A stretch of 64,000 nt of DNA. Origin: Neckera pumila (lineage: Eukaryota > Streptophyta > Bryopsida > Hypnales > Neckeraceae). The stretch covers positions 9,181,001-9,245,000 of the forward strand of contig OZ018418.1 in assembly GCA_963969595.1 (NCBI GenBank), in the 5' to 3' direction. Positions 58,581-64,000 of the stretch are shown here, one piece after another (the stretch's first letter is position 1; each line of letters opens with the position of its first letter). Both the position numbers and the translations under genes were made by a program. Below the pieces are notes generated by a model. That model worked only from the letters and a program-made list of their open reading frames with translations, had not been told where the DNA came from and made no database searches.

Positions 58581-59559
58581 CTTATTCTGCTGCACAAATC
58601 CTAAAGCATATTGTACCCCTGAAGAGAATACAAAGTCATGCTCGATCAGCTCCTCAAAAAAAGCATCAATAGACTAAATGAAGACAATGTACTATTTGCA
58701 GAATGGAGAACCAAATGGAAGCCCTCAAAATGTACTTCAAGAAATGCGAAATGCAAATCACAGAGGAGGACGCCGGAGGGGACGACTCTCTTATTGAAGG
58801 GGTCTATTGGGAATTCAAGGATCCAGATAGAGTGGAGGCTTGGGGTTTTATCATGCTACCATTCACCAATCAATTTTGCTTTTCGTACAGATTCAAGAGC
58901 GCCCAAATCTTTTTACAGCTTTCGTTTGATGAGAGAGTGAAAGATGTGGAAGCAGATATCCATCCCATCATAAAAATCAAATGTGTTACAACAATTCCTG
59001 GAGTCCCAAAGAATGACCAATACCACTTCACAATCTGCCTGGACTCGGTGTTCATTCCGTTTCACATGACCCCTTTGCTAAGCAGCCTTGAAACAAAGCC
59101 CTTCAGCATGGAAATCAAGGAGCTTGAGAGAAAATTAGACAATAACAAGTGGTTGAATGCAAACGAGATGCCGCTGGCCTAGAGGCGCCTCTGCAGTAAA
59201 ATACGAGTATTGTTCGGAGACTTCAATATTCTAAAGGGGAAGATTGAACATCAGAGCATGCAGAATCGACCCCGCTCCGTGTCAATGGACCTTCAGAAGC
59301 AGGGCATTTGCCAGAGCTCACGGCAGACCGTGGCCAAGGAGACGGGAGGAATCCGCGGACAAAAAACTCGGGAGCAACCCCCCCAGAAAACACCTCCAAA
59401 GAAGGGGAAGAAAGTTGCTGCCACCACGTCCAGAGCTGTAGCACCGCCAAGGGCGTCGGAGCAATCTGAAATCGCAGAGGGCAGTTACGTGGACGAGATG
59501 AAGAACGTCCCACACTCGCAGGCGACTGAGAAGAAGCTCGACTATGAGCATATTAACAA

Positions 59560-60154
59560 AGTTTACCAGAAGTTCTGGGTGACATGTGCTGATGCCTACA
59601 TCCTCGCAGTTGATGAGAAGAAGGAGATAGACATCTCGCAGCTCATTATGCCCCCCGCGACATACAATATTTGTTCCAGGCAGGAAGACATCGTCGACGG
59701 CATGGTGAAGTACCTCTTGAATATCCCAGACAAGAGCACTAAACAAACACTGTGCGTCATGCCAGTAGGGTACACGACTAAACCTAAGAAGTGGGAGGAC
59801 ATTGTGGGAGGGAAGTTCTACATCATCAACGGTCAGCACAGTGTCTTGGCCAGCAATTTCATGTTCGACGACGCCAACAACGTGAATAAGAAAGAGAGGG
59901 AGCATTTTTGAAAATGGAATTGCTTCCTCATGTGGTCAAACGATGCGGAGAAGCTGCGAAGCATTTCGGCATATTATAACCGCACAAACCACTTTGTAGC
60001 AGTTCAGCCTTCCTGGGCAACAAATATACTGGGAGCGCGATCGGTATGGGAGGACATGGGCAGGCCAAGGAATCCAACCCAAGCGCACTCAGTGGGAACC
60101 GTGTCAATAACAAGACGGACGGTAGAGAATCAGCGCAACAAAGACAAGTTTCAG
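59560..60154 (+). other. ParB/DGQHR-like region of gene B
   Basis: KFYIINGQHSVLASNF supplies the hydrophobic strand and the N-G-Q-H motif close to the DGQHR signature; Arg is replaced by Ser. The later segment LRSISAYYNRTN provides the downstream Asn region. A TGA at 59909 separates the two, where CGA (Arg) is a likely ancestor. The region corresponds in order, though weakly in sequence, to KFFVFNGSHRHFAW and MHDIN of gene A. Confidence 0.5.
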
Positions 60155-60157
60155 GTA

Positions 60158-60190
60158 TGCAATTCAGCGCAAGTCGAGCTGAACTGTTGG
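60158..60190. repeat. TTCAGCGC-family hairpin in gene B intron 1
   Basis: ATTCAGCGCAAGTCGAGCTGAACTG: imperfect arms TTCAGC(G)C and G(A)GCTGAA. It occupies the start of the 114-nt intron, close to the donor site. Confidence 0.6.
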
Positions 60191-61396
60191 ACTGGTCCTT
60201 TAATCCATGCCATGATGTTCTCTGTATTTGATTATATTTCTGATTCAACTGTCATATGCTTGTCACAGGAATTTGAAAAGGCTATCTACGTTCGCTTCTC
60301 CATGATTGATGTGAATAAGAATCTGAAGATTGCCCAGACGAGTAAGAAGGAGGAGAAGTTGAAGCTCACGAACGAACTGAAGCTCATCAGTGCCCCCGAC
60401 AATGTGTACAAGCTATGGAGCGAGGTGATCTCTTCCGCCGCGCATGGCGAGCTCGTGAACCCCAATACGAAGAATAAGTTTAACCACAGAAAGGGCTGGA
60501 ACCCCGATAATTGCAATCTCACCTGCGAGTTCTTCAAGTATTTGGGCAATTTGAGCTACGATGAACTAGCCAAACTTGCCAAGCACCTGCTTAACCAAAG
60601 GGGTCTCAAGCGCCCATTCTCTTACCTGAAAGTTACGATTAGAGCAATATCATCCGTGCTCAAAAGTTGCTACACAACAAAAGAATGGGTAGAGAGGCGG
60701 AAGCGGAAGCACTTGGTGAAAAAAGAGCTGCACCATATAGACCCAGAGCTGGGGTTGTTGAACTCGGGGAACGAGGTAATTTCCAAAAATTGGAAAGCGT
60801 TCAAGAATGAGAAGTTATTATCTAGAGCCACCATAGACGTCCTCCTTGACAGACCTGGAGAGGCGTACTTTGGGAAGGCAAAGCAGGTCAAGTCAAAAAA
60901 CAAGACCTGTGCTGAGCTTTCAGAAGAGGCATATCAGTTCTTCAAGGCCTTCCTTGAGCATAAATCGAAATTTGTGAAGGCCACCGCAACAGGTCATTAT
61001 CGGCCCTACGACTTGGTTCGGAACTATCATAACGACTGGCTAGCAAATTCCTGGACCGAGGAGACCACAAAAAGGCTATCGCTCGGGGTGATTGACTTCA
61101 GGGTTTTGCCCGGGATTGAGAAGAAAGACAGCTCCACTATCGAGAGCCCCTATTTTGTGGAGGTCATGACATTGCTGCGCAAAAAGAAGAATCCAACACT
61201 TGAAAAAGTTCCTTCATGACTTTTTATTTGTGGAGACGAGAAGGAGCTAATGCAGGTTCTGAAACTCGTTGAGTCCAATGAGGTTCTATCCTCCTACGCC
61301 ATTGACTTCTCTACCTACTTTGCGGGGAAGAACAATCGCCTTGGAGATCAAGCAGCATTGAAGACTCCGAAGAAGGTGTCGTTGATGTTTCTCTAG

Positions 61397-61990
61397 AGCA
61401 CTCAGAACAGTGTGAAGGTAGAAATTCCTCCCGAATTCCATTGCCCAGAAACGGCAAGGTACATGAAGGCCCGCGCGTACAATGAGCTTGAGTACCGGAT
61501 ATACAACACTGAATTGCGGATGGAATCCTACTTGTGGCTTGTCAAGAACTTCTGCAATCCCGGGAAGTGTGTCTTCTCCGGATTCGCTGGAGGAAAACTG
61601 ACGTGCGCTGCCATGGTGAGTACTGTTGATGCAGATTAGCTCGAGTCGCGCTGATATGCTCTGCTCCAGCCAGATCAGTTTAATGATAACAAATTCACCC
61701 ATCTCTTGCTGTGGAAATAGTTGTAGGTGATTGTAGTGGTCGGTTTAGCTCGACCCACGCTGAAGTGTACTAGTACTAATCAGTAATGAAAGTCCCTCTT
61801 GTTGTTTTAGCATGGGTCGCTCTGAAGTGCGGAATAGCATTAGGTACTTTGAAGCAATCCTCTTGTTGTATTAGTGCGGGTCGCGCTGATCTGCCATTAC
61901 TTGTTTCTGATGTCTCTTATCTATCTCCTGCAGATGAGTTGCGTGGATGTCTATGCAAGCGGTTTGTCGGACCATTCCTTCTGGTGGGAG
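61397..61990 (+). other. methyltransferase-like motif I region of gene B
   Basis: The exon ending at 61615 reads RMESYLWLVKNF, then CNPGKCVFSGFAGGKLTCAA; the next exon opens MSCVDVYASGLSDHSFWW. The pattern LV..(F/L)..PG..V...FAGG...AA matches the strand-loop of motif I in N4/N6 DNA methyltransferases and lines up with LVEGLTEPGDVVVDCTAATG in gene A. No catalytic (D/N/S)PP(Y/F/W) is visible upstream; EIPPEF and ESPYF are the nearest strings, so catalysis is doubtful. Confidence 0.45.
61636..61895. repeat. four TTCAGCGC-family hairpin relics in one intron of gene B
   Basis: Relics lie at about 61638 (AGCTCGAGTCGCGCTGAT), 61746 (AGCTCGACCCACGCTGAAG), 61809 (AGCATGGGTCGCTCTGAAG) and 61871 (AGTGCGGGTCGCGCTGATC). 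Each keeps a decayed CGCG(A/G)(G/C)TCGCGCTGA core. A density of four in a 318-nt intron suggests local accumulation. Another relic at 63008-63032 lies in the next intron. Confidence 0.65.
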
Positions 61991-62159
61991 GAAATCTGCA
62001 CAAAGGCCATGACACTCGACAAGGCGGATTTCCTTGACGATGCGTACTCCGTGGATGGAGCTGCAGGTCCAAGATCAACCCCCTCCTTGTCGAAGAGAAA
62101 ACTGAGGTCCAGTCAGGATTCTCCAGCCAGCCACCGCTCAAGACAGCCACCTCCCATCG

Positions 62160-62640
62160 TTGACGATGAAGATGATCTGACCGAAGAGGAGGAGGACGAG
62201 GAGGAGGAGGAGGATGTTGACCCCATTGAGCTCGGTGGGTTGGATGAGTTCCCAACGCCGACCAGTCGTCCATCAGGAGATGTTCCGGGGTCCTCCGCAA
62301 GCTCTATGCTACCGCCGTTGTCCTAGATGCCAAGGACTCCTACTCCGGCTGCCCGACCTCAAAAAAAGAGGAAACAGGACACGATCGCAAGTGTGGTCAA
62401 ACAGTTGGCAGATATTCAAAAGCAAAATGCAGAGTCGTTGGCGAATATGGCAAGGCAGAACGAGTTGGCGCAGAAGCAACAAGAGCTTGCGTTGATGCAG
62501 CTGAGGATAGACATGGAACGGGAAAGGCTGCAGAACCAGGAAATGGTGAGGCTAAACCAAGAGTGGATGAAGGAGGAGTCCAAGCATAGCAGAGAAATGA
62601 TGCAGCTCATGATGAACAGAGTGGGAACTAAACCAATGGC
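62160..62640 (+). other. acidic tract and Gln/Met-rich coiled coil of gene B
   Basis: An Asp/Glu run (about 62163-62220) is followed, after an in-frame TAG at 62324, by a basic KKRKQD patch that could be a nuclear localisation signal. A long amphipathic helix follows (LADIQKQNAESLANMARQ, then QQELALMQLRIDMERERL and MKEESKHSREMMQLMM). Heptad spacing suggests dimerisation. Gene C has a shorter, similar helix at the same place ahead of its phosphatase domain. Confidence 0.55.
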
Positions 62641-63538
62641 AGCTCTGCCACTTGCATCTCACTCTCCGCCATTGCTACTGCAAGGCCAGCCTTCTGGTTT
62701 GAACATCAGCAATGTGTCGTCAGAGGCAATGAGAGGGCCGCCTCCTCTTCCCTCCGTGGAACCAGTCCATGACCCTCTTCCTCCGACAGACGACATCCCC
62801 GCCCAACCTGCTTCAGCTGCAGTGCAACAAGAAGGACCTCTGCAGCACAAAGTTGTTGGCGTCGTAACAGCATTGACAGAGACAGTAGAGATTATGGTTG
62901 GGCACAACCTGTCTCTGAATGCCTCTGAGGTGGAACCTGGAAGTGATGACCTGCCCACCGGAGATCCACCAGCAAGTTGTGCCCAATAATCATTCGATGT
63001 TGTTGTGTAGTTTTAGCTCAACTCGAGCTAAAGTGTTTGCTAGAGTTTTCCTGCCCATGTCATTGTATATAGAATAGTCTTAGTATTTGAACTTGGAAAA
63101 CGCAATTTTGTAATCTGGGAACTCAAATTTGTAATATCTGGATCTCTCACAGAGAATGTTTTGCTCAATCATGAATTGCAGGCTCTGTAAATCTCCAAAT
63201 GTTGCCCGAAGTATGTCAATTTCCTTCCGCTGAATCTGATCCGCTATTGACGACGAGCACTTCCGACAAGGATGACACTCGGCCAGGTTCGGTCCAATCC
63301 ATAGAGGTAGGTGAGGATGTGTCAGTCCCGAATGAGGCACCATCAACTCATGAGGATGATGATCAACTTTCAGGACGTACTCGAGCAAAGGTACAATACA
63401 CTCTTATGTTGTGAGATTTCTGCTGAATTTGCACGTTGCACGTTTGACATTGATTTCATATGATTTTGCATGATTGGTGTCCGCATTCAACCAGTTTCAC
63501 GATTGTAACTAGCAACACATTCATCCGTTTCATAGCAG

Positions 63539-64000
63539 GAATCAAATCCTCCAGTAGATCTTGAGGGATCGTCCGAAGGCGTGCATCGGACATTGAGGTC
63601 CAGGGTGGCAAAGAAGTGGATCAATGTTGTCCTGGACCTCAATGGCATTCTTTGTGTCTGCAAGGACTGGAAGTCCAAGGGGTCCTCAAGAGAATTCAAC
63701 CGGCAGTCGAAGCCACACTCTGCCACGACTGGCGCGATCGTGGGGCCTAAGGCTGTGTATATCCGGCCCAATTGCTCCACGTTTCTGATAGAGTTAAAAA
63801 AATAGCCATTGTTTCAGTGTGGAGCTCCATGAAGAAGTCCTCTACGGAGGACATTTGCGCTTACCTGTTTCGGGAAGGTGAATTGCCTTTCTTGGTCCTT
63901 GGACAAGACTCCTGCAGAACCATTAAGTGCACGGATAGAGCTAGCAAGTTAAGCTCATATAAAGAGCCCGGAACTAATAAAGAGTTGTTTCTTCAGGACT
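63539..64000 (+). other. FCP1/NIF-type domain of gene B, truncated by the window edge
   Basis: After an ATAGCAG acceptor, the exon encodes WINVVLDLNGILCVCKDW (HAD motif I as DLNG, as in gene C), YIRPNCSTFLIEL, then in another frame VSVWSSMKKSSTEDICAYLF (motif II) and FLVLGQDSCRTIKC. The change of frame is in an A-run near 63793-63799 and looks like a one-base indel. Motifs III and IV lie beyond the window end. Confidence 0.65.

Larger units (their letters stand above)
58703..64000 (+). pseudogene. gene B: ParB/DGQHR-like, methyltransferase-like, coiled-coil, FCP1-like gene (partial)
   Basis: An ATG at 58703 begins a frame that holds register, apart from introns, to about 62989. Introns: 60155-60268 (KFQ|EFEKA), 61616-61933 (ATG|GTGAGT to CTGCAG) and about 62970-63180. 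Later exons are 63181-63390 and 63539 onward. Order: a beta-rich N-terminal domain (58703-59180); a basic linker (KKGKKVAATTSRAVAPP); a ParB/DGQHR-like region with IINGQHSVLA (59828); a long helical region; RMESYLWLVKNF, then CNPGKCVFSGFAGGKLTC (methyltransferase motif-I-like, about 61560); an acidic run (62180-62220); a Gln/Met-rich coiled coil (62400-62620); and an FCP1-like domain from 63600. In-frame stops: TAG at 59180, 61394 and 62324; TGA at 59909 and 61217. A one-base slip in an A-run near 63796 shifts the phosphatase frame. The gene runs off the window. Confidence 0.65.

Noticed and set aside
61917..62300. Minus-strand 127-codon frame rich in Arg and Pro
   Set aside because: It is the antisense shadow of the acidic, Asp/Glu-rich exon of gene B.

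Overview
This is a transposon-dense, AT-rich stretch of land-plant nuclear DNA. Spliced genes with GT..AG introns, interstitial TTTAGGG telomere-type repeats (about 51.21-51.26 kb) and TE families I associate with seed-free plants (bryophyte, lycophyte or fern) support this. The clade is a recollection-based guess; 'plant' is firmer. I recognise no intact host housekeeping gene and no rRNA, tRNA or CRISPR array.

Layout. 0.58-2.67 kb (-): decayed MULE-like transposase. 4.0-5.4 kb: ~287/230-bp tandem array with a palindromic GGTACC core. 5.5-9.55 kb (+), 'gene A': decayed multi-exon gene with a ParB/DGQHR-like motif and a C-terminal DNA-methyltransferase-like motif. 10.4-12.9 kb (-): DUF7869-like putative DDE transposase, copy 1. 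13.3-19.2 kb: degenerate tandem arrays. 21.45-30.18 kb (-): element X, a retroelement-like unit broken by a ~5.25-kb nested insertion at 22.70-27.95 kb. 30.2-33.29 kb (-): related element Z. 33.8-38.05 kb (+), 'gene C': coiled coil plus FCP1/NIF-type HAD phosphatase-like domain. 38.1-39.05 kb: GGTACC-palindrome duplications. 39.99-42.34 kb (-): element Y, a deletion derivative of X. 46.43-49.28 kb (-): DUF7869-like gene, copy 2, one unbroken frame with four in-frame stops. 49.43-49.98 kb: nested hairpin cluster. 51.9-54.75 kb: ~175-bp satellite-like region. 58.15-58.6 kb: more hairpins. 58.7 kb to the end (+), 'gene B': ParB/DGQHR-like motif, methyltransferase-like motif, acidic tract, coiled coil and FCP1-like domain, running off the window.

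The most interesting content is the A/B/C gene family. It seems to join a ParB/DGQHR-like fold, a motif-I-type DNA methyltransferase segment, a coiled coil and an FCP1-like phosphatase domain in repeated, mobile-looking plant genes. Two of the three lie convergently with a DUF7869-type gene (A with copy 1; C with copy 2), suggesting a two-gene element. Across all decayed frames the premature stops are overwhelmingly TAG, then TGA, with almost no TAA, as expected from C-to-T decay of CAG (CHG) and CGA (CpG) codons in methylated, silenced DNA. Several unrelated repeat families here also each carry a short near-perfect hairpin. All translations, motif calls and counts were made by eye; no database search was run.
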